Assembly: GCF_001746915.1 (NCBI RefSeq)
Contig: NZ_MJGC01000074.1
Coordinates: forward strand, 1 to 44,549
Reading direction: 5' to 3'
Source of the DNA: Desertifilum tharense IPPAS B-1220
GTDB lineage: Bacteria > Cyanobacteriota > Cyanobacteriia > Cyanobacteriales > Desertifilaceae
Length of the DNA stretch: 44,549 bases
The position numbers and the translations under genes are program-made. A model generated the notes under the pieces. The model was not told the origin of the DNA, made no database searches, and worked only from the letters and a program-made list of their open reading frames with translations. Below are positions 9,388-18,562 of this stretch, piece after piece. The stretch's first letter is position 1, and each line of letters begins with the position of its first letter.

Positions 9388-9966
9388 GTGGGAATCTTTG
9401 AAGATGTCAGCCGTTTTTTTGAAACCCGACTGGATGAGTTTCTTCGCAACAATCCTCAGTTGGAACTCTCCATTTTAGAAGAACAATTGCAACAGCAAGA
9501 AGACGGCACCCTCCGCCTGATTTCTGAAGAACAGTTGCGCGAAAAACAGCTACAGGATGATATCTTAGCCACTGCTCAAGAAATTCAACGCTGGCACGCT
9601 CGTATTGAAAAAGCGAAAGCAGCCAATCGTTGGGATTTAGTAGAACCTGCCCAAGCGCGAGAGGCTTCTTTGTTGCGACAAGGCAATCAGCTTTGGGGTA
9701 AAATGCAAGGCTGTAAGGAACGCATTACTAAAGCTCAAGAATTAGTGCGACAAATTCAACAGCGGCGTCAAGAAGTTAAAGCCAAAGCGACTGAATTTCA
9801 AGCGGCGAAGGCACAGACAAAAGCAAAACAAAACTGGGAAGCGCCTCCCGGTTGGAACCAAAGTTTTGCAGCCAGTCGAGATGCAGCCGATCCGCTTGAA
9901 GAACGCTTTAATCGTTGGGAAACTGAATCTGAGTTAGACGAGATGAAGCGAAATTTAGGGCGCTAG
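9388..9966 (+). CDS. TIGR04376-like cyanobacterial coiled-coil protein
   Basis: The 192-residue protein matches what I know of TIGR04376, a family restricted to cyanobacteria with no assigned function. It starts MGIFEDVSRFFETRLDEF and is dominated by helices rich in Q, E, K and R (about 25-140), likely coiled coil. It ends with a conserved-looking tail (NWEAPPGWNQSF, then DPLEERFNRWE). A GTG at 9379 is in frame, but the GTG at 9388 has AGGGG eight bases upstream and gives the expected N-terminus. It has no signal peptide or membrane helix. Confidence 0.75.
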   Translation: MGIFEDVSRFFETRLDEFLRNNPQLELSILEEQLQQQEDGTLRLISEEQLREKQLQDDILATAQEIQRWHARIEKAKAANRWDLVEPAQAREASLLRQGNQLWGKMQGCKERITKAQELVRQIQQRRQEVKAKATEFQAAKAQTKAKQNWEAPPGWNQSFAASRDAADPLEERFNRWETESELDEMKRNLGR

Positions 9967-10105
9967 TGACAGCAGGGCTAAATGGGCTTTCAAAATTGAT
10001 GGATGGGCAAGTATTACAACTGAAAAATCTGTACTAAGGTTGACGGAAAACTTGCCCTAGATTCGCTACAACTTGAGAGGACTCTTACAGGGCAATTCGC
10101 GGCTT

Positions 10106-10942
10106 ATGAAATTTAATGTGGGGTGTAAGCTAAGTTACAGCATTCATCAACCTAGCACGTTAATTTTTAATCTGAAGGTTATTCAAAACGACTATCAAAA
10201 TATTCTTAAGGAAACCCTCGAAGTCGATCCGCCTCTGGATCGAGAAGAATATGGGCTTTCCTTTGTCGAAAACCAGTATTTTCGGATCAATGCTCCTTTA
10301 GGGAAGTTGAGCGTTTCCTACAATGCCACGGTAGAGTTAAGCCATGTCTATGTAGAGTCGGAAACGGTGCAGGAAGTACCGCCTGCGGAATTACCCCTAG
10401 AAGTTTTACCCTATCTTTATCCCAGCCGCTATTGTCAGTCTGACAAGTTGGGGAATATGGCACAAAGCGAGTTTGGCGACTTGCAACCCGGCTTTTCGAG
10501 AGTGACAGCGATTTGCAACTGGATTTATGAGAAAGTGGAGTATCTTTCTGGCAGTACCGACTCCCAAACCTCAGCTTACGATACTGCAACGCAACGGGCT
10601 GGCGTTTGTCGAGATTTTGCCCATTTAGGAATTGCCTTTTGTCGGGCGTTAAATATTCCCGCCCGGTTTGTTGCCGGTTATGCCTATAACTTGACACCAC
10701 CCGATTTTCATGCTTATTTTGAGGCGTATTTAAGCGATCGCTGGTACATCTTCGACGCCACCCGATTAGCCCCCCAAAGCGGTTTAATTCGGATTGGTAC
10801 CGGGCGCGATGCGGCTGATGTTGCCTTTGCCACCTTTTTTGGGGCGGTGCAGCCGGAAGAGATGGAAGTTTTCGCCCATCAAGTGTTTGAACCGGGCGTG
10901 AAAGCCCCCGCGTTTACCACAAGAGCGATCGCCACCAGCTAA
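10106..10942 (+). CDS. transglutaminase-like cysteine-protease-fold protein
   Basis: A 278-residue cytosolic protein with an N-terminal beta-rich domain (about 1-130) of the kind that precedes bacterial transglutaminase-like cores, and a core at about 150-245. The papain-like triad is visible: Cys in AGVCRDFAHL, His in PPDFHAYFEAY, and Asp in WYIFDATR. Such proteins hydrolyse or transfer amide bonds; the substrate is unknown. ATG 10106 is preferred over an in-frame TTG at 10073. It ends 5 bp before the next gene, so the two are probably one operon. Confidence 0.85.
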   Translation: MKFNVGCKLSYSIHQPSTLIFNLKVIQNDYQNILKETLEVDPPLDREEYGLSFVENQYFRINAPLGKLSVSYNATVELSHVYVESETVQEVPPAELPLEVLPYLYPSRYCQSDKLGNMAQSEFGDLQPGFSRVTAICNWIYEKVEYLSGSTDSQTSAYDTATQRAGVCRDFAHLGIAFCRALNIPARFVAGYAYNLTPPDFHAYFEAYLSDRWYIFDATRLAPQSGLIRIGTGRDAADVAFATFFGAVQPEEMEVFAHQVFEPGVKAPAFTTRAIATS

Positions 10943-10947
10943 ACTCA

Positions 10948-11886
10948 ATGAAAATCGTTCTCCCTGACTACATCTATATCCCAGACGCCGCCTATCAACA
11001 AATTGAACGCCTAGGAGATGTCACCCTTTACCCGGATATCCCCGACAGCGAAGAAGAAGTGATTCAGCGGATTGCGGGGGCAGAAATCATCACCGCCGCC
11101 TGGGTCGAAATTAATGCTAACGTTATTCAAAAAACGCCTAGCCTCAAATATATTGTTGTTCCGGGCGTGGGTTACGATGCCGTAGATGTCAAAGCCGCCA
11201 GCCAAGCCGGAATTCGCGTCCTTAATTGCCCCACCCATAACTCAGATGCCGTTGCAGAATACACCCTTGGCTTAATTCTAGCCCTCACTAAAAAACTATT
11301 TCCCGCCCATCGTTCCCTACAAGCTGGAAACTGGCAAACCTTAGACTTTGTGGGGACTGAATTAAGCGGTAAAAAACTAGTTTTAATCGGTTATGGCAAT
11401 ATTGGCAAACGGGTTGAAAAACTCGCCCAAGCCTTCGGGATGGAAGTCAGCCATACCCATTCTCAAACCCCTTCCGAAGAACTCGACAAACAGATTGCAT
11501 TTGCCGATATCTTAAGCCTGCACTTACCAGCCACTCCCCAGACGCATCACCTCTTAGATGCGCGTCGCCTCAGCTTAATGAAACCCTCTGCGTACTTAAT
11601 TAATACTGCACGCGGCGCAGTCATTGAGCAAACCGCCTTATTGAAAATGCTCCAAGAAAAACGGATTGCTGGCGCAGCCTTAGACGTGTTTGAAAACGAA
11701 CCCGTTGGCACCCAACCGAATGCTAATATTCAGGCATTGGCGAACCTAGAGAACGCGATCGCCACCCCACATATTGCCTATAATACCGAAGAAGCAGGGA
11801 TTAAATTAGGGGAAGAACTCATTGCCAATCTGCAATCTTGTTTGCAGCAGCAACCCATCAACGTTGTTAACCCAACCAAGCCCTAA
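10948..11886 (+). CDS. D-isomer-specific 2-hydroxyacid dehydrogenase (NAD-binding)
   Basis: This 312-residue oxidoreductase of the D-2-hydroxyacid dehydrogenase family interconverts 2-oxoacids and D-2-hydroxyacids with NAD(H). The substrate cannot be read from sequence. The Rossmann motif GYGNIG is at about 149-154, and the catalytic residues fit the family: Arg in NTARGAV, Glu in DVFENEP, His in TPHIAYNT. The length is typical. The start is 5 bp after the transglutaminase-like gene, and the ABC permease follows 21 bp downstream. Confidence 0.9.
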   Translation: MKIVLPDYIYIPDAAYQQIERLGDVTLYPDIPDSEEEVIQRIAGAEIITAAWVEINANVIQKTPSLKYIVVPGVGYDAVDVKAASQAGIRVLNCPTHNSDAVAEYTLGLILALTKKLFPAHRSLQAGNWQTLDFVGTELSGKKLVLIGYGNIGKRVEKLAQAFGMEVSHTHSQTPSEELDKQIAFADILSLHLPATPQTHHLLDARRLSLMKPSAYLINTARGAVIEQTALLKMLQEKRIAGAALDVFENEPVGTQPNANIQALANLENAIATPHIAYNTEEAGIKLGEELIANLQSCLQQQPINVVNPTKP

Positions 11887-11907
11887 TTTTTACTGGCAAG
11901 CACCTCA

Positions 11908-12735
11908 ATGAAAGTTAAGTCCTACTCCTCAATTTGGCTGTATCTGGTACTGAGTGCGATCGCCCTTTTAATGTTAATGCCTCTCTTGTGGCTCGTCAGC
12001 ACCTCCCTCAAGTCTGGGAGTGAAAACATCTTTCAATACCCTCCCCAACTGATTCCCCAATCTCCCACCCTGCAAAACTTCATAACCGTTTGGCGAGCCA
12101 ACCCCTTCGGACGCTATTTATGGAATAGTAGCCTAGTCGCCCTCTTAACCGTCGGCTTAAACCTGTTATTTTGCGCCTTAGCCGCCTATCCCCTCGCCAG
12201 ATTGAAATTCCAGGGACGAGATGCCATATTTACCGCCATTGTCGCCACCATCCTCATCCCCTTTCAAATTGTCATGATTCCCCTGTACGTCCTCACCGTA
12301 CAGTTAGGACTCAGAAACACCTACTTAGGCGTCATTTTTCCCGCCTTAGCCTCCGCCTTTGGGATTTTCCTATTGCGTCAAGCCTTTCTCGGCGTTCCCA
12401 AAGAACTCGAAGAAGCCGCCAGAATGGATGGTTGTTCCGAACTGGGGATATGGTGGCACGTCATGCTTCCCGCCATTCGTCCCGCCTTATTAACCTTAGC
12501 GATTTTTGTGTTTATCGGGTCTTGGAGTGACTTTCTGTGGCCGCTTATCGTCTTAGATAGACCTGAAATGTATACCCTTCCCCTTGGTGTAGCCTTTTTA
12601 GGGGGGACAGACTCGCTAGACTGGCGGTTAATCGCCGCAGGTTCAGTCATTTCAATTTTACCTGTCTTAATCTTATTCGCCTTTGTGCAACGGTATATTG
12701 TGGCAACCGATATCAGCAGCGGCGTCAAGGGGTAA
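11908..12735 (+). CDS. carbohydrate ABC transporter permease, MalG-type
   Basis: The 275-residue inner-membrane permease has about six hydrophobic helices and the cytoplasmic EAA loop (EELEEAARMDGCSELGIWWH) that docks the ATPase. It is typical of MalG/UgpE-type CUT1 sugar transporters. The usual partners (MalF-type permease, binding protein, ATPase) are not adjacent, so it must pair with subunits encoded elsewhere; scattered subunits are common in cyanobacteria. It is probably cotranscribed with the dehydrogenase. Confidence 0.9.
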   Translation: MKVKSYSSIWLYLVLSAIALLMLMPLLWLVSTSLKSGSENIFQYPPQLIPQSPTLQNFITVWRANPFGRYLWNSSLVALLTVGLNLLFCALAAYPLARLKFQGRDAIFTAIVATILIPFQIVMIPLYVLTVQLGLRNTYLGVIFPALASAFGIFLLRQAFLGVPKELEEAARMDGCSELGIWWHVMLPAIRPALLTLAIFVFIGSWSDFLWPLIVLDRPEMYTLPLGVAFLGGTDSLDWRLIAAGSVISILPVLILFAFVQRYIVATDISSGVKG

Positions 12736-12887
12736 ATTCGCCACCCAGAATGATCGGCATCAACCTGAAATTGCGCTTGTTAGGTTTGTGGGAATCAATA
12801 GAACATTCGTCTAATTCTGGGCTATGGCTGTACTCAGCAAGGCTAGGATAGACTCAACTGCTCAAAGGATGAGACTCACTCGATTTT

Positions 12888-13147
12888 AACTCAGCACTCA
12901 GCACTCAGCACTTTACACTCAGCACTTAGAAAAGCACTTAGAGAAGCACTTTGCAGTTATGCCTCAAGCTCATCATACTTCCACTTCTAGCAAAATAGGT
13001 CGGCGAGCCTTTCTGTTTCTTCTCGGTTTCGCAGGTAGTACCCTATTAGCAGAATGGCTTTCTGTTTGGCAAAATCGCCAGCGCCTCGATGCTTTGCTAA
13101 ATCAAGGGATTGTCCGGCTAGAACCCCACGTTGGCTTGACATTGCCT
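12888..13147. repeat. direct repeat, copy 1 (5' end of the glycosidase gene plus leader)
   Basis: This segment is nearly identical to 15835-16075. It starts with heptamer repeats (CAGCACT-type), includes the ribosome-binding region and start codon, and runs through the first 63 codons of the phosphodiester glycosidase gene to ATTGCCT. Copy 1 has one additional heptamer and one additional 12-mer in the leader. The two copies flank about 2.7 kb of unrelated DNA. Confidence 0.9.
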
Positions 13148-13150
13148 TAA
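12959..13150 (+). pseudogene. truncated duplicate of the phosphodiester glycosidase N-terminus
   Basis: The 63-residue frame repeats residues 1-63 of the protein starting at 15887 with only a few substitutions. It then stops at TAA exactly where the shared DNA ends (after THE LTLP residues). It contains the twin-arginine-like SKIGRRAFLFL region and the membrane segment but no catalytic domain. It is a duplication scar, although a short membrane peptide could still be made. Confidence 0.8.
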
Positions 13151-13160
13151 TCCACGATCC

Positions 13161-15248
13161 TTATTGTTCCTGGGAGGGCAGAGGGGTAAGGACGATCGGT
13201 AGCCTGCGGCTCAGTTCTTCCTGGAGTTTGTGTGCCTGGTAGTCGTACATGAACAAGTTGATGGTTCCGGGTAAGTTTTCCATAAAGGCTCTTGCTGTTG
13301 TGAGGTTACAACCCGAGATGCGGGCTAAGTCATTACCGCAATAGTATAGAAAAGATGAGTTGAGCGGTTTTTGGGCTGTCAATTGCCACCGACGAGGTGG
13401 AGCCAAATCTCCGTGTTCAATGCGGCGTAATCCGTCTATGGAAGCCAAAATAACGAGTCGGTCACCCTCGTGCAGTTGACGCTCATTTGGAGGAAAATAT
13501 TCGGCAGCATCCTCAAACATTTGATTCGATCGCTGATGGAACACGGGAACAACTTTGTAGCCGTAAGCAACTTGAAATAATGATTTATCGATCAAAGTAT
13601 CATTTGCAGCGATCAAATACTCGGTCACTAGAATGGTTCGATGATTCAATCGAAATAAGCCTAAAATATTTTCACCAAAAGCGGCTCCAGCAAAGGCTTC
13701 GGCAGTAAGTTCATTGGCTGCAAACGCTTTTGAGTGCGGCAAAAGATTTAAGACATTATTTCTAAATCGTTGATCGGATGTGCGAATCACTAACTCAATC
13801 AATCGCTGTGCTTGCTTGGCTTGGTTTTGTGCCATCAACGCTACTTCTAAATTCAGCATTTGATCGTCTGTAACCACCACCACACTTTTAGCGGCTGCCA
13901 GATTGACTTTCATCAGTTCAGAAATTGTATCCCCTACCAACAAAGGAATTTGAGGAAAACGTTGGATATTCTCCATCCGGTCGGTAATAGCAACCACAGG
14001 TTGTTTGAATTCTTGTAAGATCGCTGCAACTCGCTGTCCTATCCCTCCAAACCCCACTACCACTACATGATCTTTTCGGGGAATAGCAGGACGACGATAC
14101 CAAAAATCAAAGCGGGAACTGAGCAATTGATCGGTAATTAATCCCAATACGCCTAAAACTGATGCGATGCTGGCAAGAGAAATCACGCCGCAAAAAAACT
14201 GCACCCACCCTGGTACAGAATCTTGCGCTAATCCCCCAAATACATCGCCATACCCACCCAGGAGCAAAACGAATGCCGTTGAGGTTGCTTGTTGCCAGGA
14301 CAGATTGAGTGAATGTTTGAGCAAAATTGTACCAAGTGACCACAGTAATGCGGCAATACAAATGCCGATCGCGACAACTTGCCGACTGCGTTGGGCTTGC
14401 AACCATTCCCCTAACCTCTGGAAATTATCTCGCCAGTTACGCTGTAAGATGGTTCGGATTTGTTGTTTTATCACCTGCAACGGGTGTTCTAGCGCAATGA
14501 TTTCTGATGTAGCAGATGAGGGATTTTGTCCGATTAGTTCTATATAGGCGATCGTATCTCCAGCGATAATCCGGGTTGAGGTTGCCCACTGATAGAAGTC
14601 GCGAGTCGGAATCTGGCTAGCATGAGCAGGACTGTAGCTAAGCAGGCGATAGGTGCGCTTGCGGAGGGAAGTGACTAGAAACCCATCAAAGCGATAGTCC
14701 TTTGGTAGAACAGTTTGTTCAACCACCTGAAAGCGGTAATCATCGATATTGAAGCAGCCCAGAATCCCTTGCTGTAGTCCTGCCAGGGCAAAGGAGGAAG
14801 CCGGAAGCTCGGTTGGCTCAAAAGCAGCGAAATCGAGGAATTGTTGTTTCAGCAGTTGATTTAAATGCTGCCGTGAGGAACGCATCACAATCCGAATCTG
14901 GGGATTCAAGCGCCGAGCTGCAATGGCTGTTTCGACATTCACCGTATCATTGCTGGTAACGAGCAAAATCGCGCGACAGTGTTGCACTCCGGCTTGCAGC
15001 AATATAGCATCCTCGCGACAATCACCTAAAACCAATTGATCTAACAGCAGATTTGACAAATCCTGCACTTCCCATTGCTGAGGCTGTTGTTGGTCGATCG
15101 CCGCCACATGAATTTTAGACTCACCGAGAGCAAATCGTTTGAGGTTGAGGATGCAATATTGTCCTAAACTACCTAACCCACAAACCAGAAAGCGATCGAT
15201 ATCATTAACAGTTTCAGGTGGCGTGAGCGTAGATTTAATGTGAGTCAT
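13161..15248 (-). CDS. potassium-channel-family protein with two RCK/TrkA-N domains
   Basis: The 695-residue protein has an N-terminal NAD-binding RCK domain (GLGSLG at 24-29), a central membrane part (about 290-380) and a second RCK domain (GFGGIG at 399-404) followed by a TrkA-C-like tail. Between the two central hydrophobic helices lies LLLGGYGDVFGG, a pore-loop-like sequence with the K+ selectivity signature GYGD (332-335), although the usual TTVGYGD start is replaced by LLGGYGD. It resembles CASTOR/POLLUX-like channel architecture, with RCK domains binding NAD(H) or another ligand. It is encoded opposite to its neighbours, inside the segment bounded by the duplicated glycosidase 5' end. 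Confidence 0.85.
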   Translation of the reverse strand: MTHIKSTLTPPETVNDIDRFLVCGLGSLGQYCILNLKRFALGESKIHVAAIDQQQPQQWEVQDLSNLLLDQLVLGDCREDAILLQAGVQHCRAILLVTSNDTVNVETAIAARRLNPQIRIVMRSSRQHLNQLLKQQFLDFAAFEPTELPASSFALAGLQQGILGCFNIDDYRFQVVEQTVLPKDYRFDGFLVTSLRKRTYRLLSYSPAHASQIPTRDFYQWATSTRIIAGDTIAYIELIGQNPSSATSEIIALEHPLQVIKQQIRTILQRNWRDNFQRLGEWLQAQRSRQVVAIGICIAALLWSLGTILLKHSLNLSWQQATSTAFVLLLGGYGDVFGGLAQDSVPGWVQFFCGVISLASIASVLGVLGLITDQLLSSRFDFWYRRPAIPRKDHVVVVGFGGIGQRVAAILQEFKQPVVAITDRMENIQRFPQIPLLVGDTISELMKVNLAAAKSVVVVTDDQMLNLEVALMAQNQAKQAQRLIELVIRTSDQRFRNNVLNLLPHSKAFAANELTAEAFAGAAFGENILGLFRLNHRTILVTEYLIAANDTLIDKSLFQVAYGYKVVPVFHQRSNQMFEDAAEYFPPNERQLHEGDRLVILASIDGLRRIEHGDLAPPRRWQLTAQKPLNSSFLYYCGNDLARISGCNLTTARAFMENLPGTINLFMYDYQAHKLQEELSRRLPIVLTPLPSQEQ

Positions 15249-15355
15249 AGAGCCATGTGCGATAGTGCTTTAGGTGATTTCAAACGGGATCACCAACTTG
15301 AAGAGAGTATAAGGAGCACTAACAACTGGTCTTGATGAATTCCCTTTCCCTCTCC

Positions 15356-15763
15356 TCAAACTTTCGTTTTACGATTTTTAGTGGGATTGTGAGTATTCAA
15401 GGTTTGTGTTTCATTGGTTTGCATTTCAGGTGTTGCCACTTTATCTTCCTGGCTATTCAATTTCATGAAACTATCAAAGGCATACCATGCCAGAATATAC
15501 CAGGGAGCAGTATTCAGTCGAGGGCTTTTAGAAAACATTTGCCGCAATGAAAGCAATGCTAATAGCAGAGGAAACAAAAATCGGAGATCCATTGTTCCTT
15601 CGGTTGCTAGGTTCACCCGTTGGTTGAGTCTAGCGATCGCCCTAGTGAGCTTGGTGGTAGCGGTTAATTTTCCAGTTGGAGTATCGTTAAGCACTATCCC
15701 AGATGCAATCATGGTTGAAAAGGCATCTTCTATAGCGTTTTTTGATTGGATGACATACGGCAC
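15356..15763 (-). pseudogene. HMA2-like membrane protein lacking its N-terminal domain
   Basis: The 135-residue frame (GTG start) resembles the C-terminal half of cyanobacterial HMA2-domain membrane proteins: LTRAIARLNQRV, then a hydrophobic helix (LRFLFPLLLALLSLRQ), then PWYILAWYAFDSFMKLN and a polar tail. The N-terminal heavy-metal-associated domain is missing. The frame begins directly at a C-rich dispersed palindrome (15764-15797), which suggests truncation by recombination. It could still be translated. Confidence 0.5.
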
Positions 15764-15797
15764 GATCCCCCTAAATCCCCCTTAGTAAGGGGGACTT
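15764..15797. repeat. dispersed C/G-rich palindrome
   Basis: The segment contains CCCCCTAAATCCCCC followed by the palindrome CCCCCTTAGTAAGGGGG. Repeats of this kind are common between cyanobacterial genes. It marks the right edge of the segment inserted between the duplicated glycosidase ends and the truncation point of the HMA2-like frame. Confidence 0.6.
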
Positions 15798-15834
15798 TGA
15801 AGGAAGTGTACTTCACGAACCTGGAAAATGCTGT

Positions 15835-16075
15835 AACTCAGCACTCAGCACTTTACACTCAGCACTTAGAGAAGCACTTTGCAGTTATGCCTCAAGCTCA
15901 TCGTACTTCCACTTCTAGCAAAATAGGTCGGCGAGCCTTTCTCTTTTTGATCGGTTTTGCAGGTAGCACCCTATTAGCAGAATGGCTTTCTGTTTGGCAA
16001 AATCGCCAGCGCCTCTATGCTTTGCTAAATCAAGGGATTGTCTGGCTAGAACCCCACATTGGCTTGACATTGCCT
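15835..16075. repeat. direct repeat, copy 2 (5' end of the intact glycosidase gene)
   Basis: This is the partner of 12888-13147. Here the reading frame continues into the full catalytic domain, so this is the functional copy. Confidence 0.9.
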
Positions 16076-16984
16076 AAAATTCTAGTCACGACAGCTACTT
16101 CTACCGTTCCCCCAGTCATCCCTTCCCCAACTCCGGTGGCGTCTCCCTCCCCGGTTGCAACTCCTTCTCCGGTGGCGTCTCCTTCCCCGGTTGCGCCTCC
16201 AGTTCGCAAGCCTGTGGAAGTTCAGCTTAAAACGCTAGCCGGGGTGCAGTTTTATCAAACCACAATTGACCTCAACGATCCAGAAAACTTGTTAACTATT
16301 GGCTTGGCGAATAATGCATCCCAGGCGAATAGTGCTGTTGCAACGAACGGGGATGAGGCTTTTGCGCCTATGGTACAGCGTCACCAGGCGGCTGTGGTTG
16401 CCAATGGCACCTTTTTTAGCAAAGATGCCCAAAAGCGAGTCATGGGTAATTTGGTGGCTGGCGGGAAAATCCTGAAATACAGCCGTTGGGAGAATCACGG
16501 AACGACGTTAGGAATCACGGCTAACCGCGAGTTAGAGATGATTACCGCGAAGGTGGATGGGAAGCCAGAGTGGAATCAACATTGGTTTTCCTTAACCTGC
16601 GGGCCGCGCTTGTTGAAACAAGGTAAGGTTTGGTTAGCGCCAAAGTCAGAAGGATTTACCGATCCTCACGTCTTAGATCGAGGATACCGCACGGCGATTG
16701 GGTTTCCGGCTTCTAGGAAACAACTTTATTTAGTTAGCTTTTTGGCAAGTTTGTCTTTGCAGCAAGAAGCCGAAATTATGCAAGGCTTGGGATGTGTCGA
16801 GGCGATGAATTTAGATGGGGGTGCGTCGATGGGGTTGGCGTATCGCGGCGATGTTTTGATTGCACCTGGGCGCAATTTAACCAATGTGATTGTTGTGTAT
16901 GATGCCCAGTCGCCTGCACCTTTGGCATTAAAACAAGCTTGGATGGCGTTTGAACAAGGGGTTCGGCCAGAGTATCCTTCTTAG
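15887..16984 (+). CDS. phosphodiester glycosidase family protein, membrane-anchored
   Basis: The 365-residue protein starts with a polar stretch and an RR-containing signal or anchor (SKIGRRAFLFLIGFAGSTLL). A repetitive PSPV(A/P) linker (about residues 85-107) follows, then a phosphodiester glycosidase (NAGPA-like) domain. Domain marks include VVANGTFFS, LTCGPRLLKQG, YRTAIGF, EAMNLDGGASMGL and a final NVIVVY. Members cleave sugar-phosphodiester bonds in exopolysaccharides; it should act outside the cytoplasmic membrane. ATG 15887 is chosen because the corresponding ATG is conserved in the duplicate at 12959; the frame is open upstream to 15746 only through repeat DNA. Confidence 0.85.
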   Translation: MPQAHRTSTSSKIGRRAFLFLIGFAGSTLLAEWLSVWQNRQRLYALLNQGIVWLEPHIGLTLPKILVTTATSTVPPVIPSPTPVASPSPVATPSPVASPSPVAPPVRKPVEVQLKTLAGVQFYQTTIDLNDPENLLTIGLANNASQANSAVATNGDEAFAPMVQRHQAAVVANGTFFSKDAQKRVMGNLVAGGKILKYSRWENHGTTLGITANRELEMITAKVDGKPEWNQHWFSLTCGPRLLKQGKVWLAPKSEGFTDPHVLDRGYRTAIGFPASRKQLYLVSFLASLSLQQEAEIMQGLGCVEAMNLDGGASMGLAYRGDVLIAPGRNLTNVIVVYDAQSPAPLALKQAWMAFEQGVRPEYPS

Positions 16985-17272
16985 GAGAGGATGGGGGAAG
17001 AGGGGATCTTTAGAACAACGAAAGCGATCGCACTTTTTGATAGTAAAAACTAATATACGCTTTTGAGCGGCTTGTAGCATGGGTTACAGGCTTTGCAAGC
17101 GGTTGAGGTTGTCTGTACGGATGACCTTTTTCTATGCTTACCCTCAGTATTTCTCATCAAATACGTACTGTTAAACGGGCATTTTGAAGTAAATATAAGA
17201 GTTTGTATTGACCTCCATGTCAATTTACGCTCGCCCATTTTGGGTTCGATAGCTCACACATTCGTCAAGCCT

Positions 17273-18499
17273 ATGAAATTGTGCTTCATCTCTCAAGATT
17301 GGTGGAAAACGCGCTTTGAACGGTGGCACAGACAAGCGTTTAAGACTTTTTCTTGGTTCTGTCTGGCGTGCTTTTTAACCAGTTATGCGATACCTGCGAT
17401 CGCCTCTACACCCCTGACGCCTCCTCCCAGTTTCCCAGAAATTCGGGGCGTGTGGATGACCACCAATGATGAGATTGTTCTGCGCGATCGCACTAAATTG
17501 CAAGAGGCTGTCAATTATTTGGCGCGGCTGAATTTCAACACGATTTATCCGGTGGTGTGGAATTCCGGTTATGTCCTCTATCCAAGTGCTGTAGCGCAAC
17601 GCGCCGATATTCAACCGTTTATCCGCACGGGATTGCAAGGTCAAGATATCCTAGCAGACTTGATTGCTCAAGCCCATCGCCAAGGCTTGCTGGTGCTTCC
17701 CTGGTTCGAGTTTGGCTTCATGACACCTCCCACCTCGGAACTCGCCCTCAACCACCCTGAATGGCTCACCCAGCGCCGGGATGGAAGTCAAACCTGGGTA
17801 GGTGCGGCTGGCGAGGTGGTGTGGATGAATCCTTTCCGCCCAGAGGTACAGGAGTTTATGACGAACTTGGTGGTAGAAGCCGTCAGCAAGTACAACGTCG
17901 ATGGGGTGCAATTTGACGATCACACCAGCTTACCCAATGAGTTTGGGTATGATGCTTACACCTTGGCGCTGTATAAGCAGGAAACGAAAAAAGATGCGCC
18001 TGCAAATCCCCAAGATCCAGAGTGGGTGCGCTGGCGGGCGAACAAAATCACCGAGTTTATGACGAAACTCAACCAGGCGGTGAAGCAACGCAAGCCGAAT
18101 GCAATTTTCTCGGTTTCTCCCAATCCCTATGTGACGGCGTACAATACCTATTTGCAAGATTGGCTGGCGTGGGTGCGTCAGGGGATTGTTGATGAGTTGA
18201 TTGTGCAGGTTTATCGCCCCAATCTGTCAAGTTTTATCGATCAGTTGATGCGCCCGGAAATCCAAGAAGCCCAGAGGAAGATTCCCACAGGCGTTGGCGT
18301 GCTAACAGGGTTAAGAAATCGCCCGGTTCCGATGTACCTTGTACAAAATAAAGTCCGGGCTGCCCGCGATCGCGCTTTGGGTGTATCGTTCTTCTATTAC
18401 GAGTCTCTGTGGGATGATGCCCCAGAACCCCGAACGCAGCGTCAAGCGGATTTTCGTTCGCTGTTTTACGCCCCTGCAATTCGTTTAGCGAGGAGTTGA
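17273..18499 (+). CDS. secreted family 10-like glycosidase (GHL10 / DUF187 type)
   Basis: The 408-residue protein has a signal peptide (hydrophobic core about 24-41, cleavage likely after AIA) followed by a GHL10 TIM-barrel. Marks are EIRGVWMTTND at the start of the barrel, LNFNTIYPVVWN, LLVLPWFEFGF, WLDFN-like VWMNPFRPEVQEF, YNVDGVQFDDHTS and SVSPNPYV. The family is thought to hydrolyse envelope or matrix polysaccharide; the substrate is not shown. The frame is open from 17093, but ATG 17273 starts the signal peptide. The 288-bp spacer upstream shows no clear feature. Confidence 0.85.
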   Translation: MKLCFISQDWWKTRFERWHRQAFKTFSWFCLACFLTSYAIPAIASTPLTPPPSFPEIRGVWMTTNDEIVLRDRTKLQEAVNYLARLNFNTIYPVVWNSGYVLYPSAVAQRADIQPFIRTGLQGQDILADLIAQAHRQGLLVLPWFEFGFMTPPTSELALNHPEWLTQRRDGSQTWVGAAGEVVWMNPFRPEVQEFMTNLVVEAVSKYNVDGVQFDDHTSLPNEFGYDAYTLALYKQETKKDAPANPQDPEWVRWRANKITEFMTKLNQAVKQRKPNAIFSVSPNPYVTAYNTYLQDWLAWVRQGIVDELIVQVYRPNLSSFIDQLMRPEIQEAQRKIPTGVGVLTGLRNRPVPMYLVQNKVRAARDRALGVSFFYYESLWDDAPEPRTQRQADFRSLFYAPAIRLARS

Positions 18500-18508
18500 C
18501 AGGGTAGG

Positions 18509-18538
18509 CGATCGCTCTGAGGATGTTGAGAGCGATCG
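18509..18538 (+). terminator. hairpin between glycosidase and methyltransferase genes
   Basis: CGATCGCTCT (18509-18518) and AGAGCGATCG (18529-18538) form a perfect 10-bp stem with a 10-base loop. One arm overlaps an HIP1 octamer. There is no T-run, so it is a possible terminator or processing structure. Confidence 0.45.
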
Positions 18539-18562
18539 TCAGCAATTGCAGCAACTAAAACA

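Noticed and set aside
15414-15785. 123-codon plus-strand frame opposite the HMA2-like remnant
   Set aside because: The minus-strand frame carries the recognisable PWYILAWYAFDSFMKLN sequence; the plus frame is its shadow.
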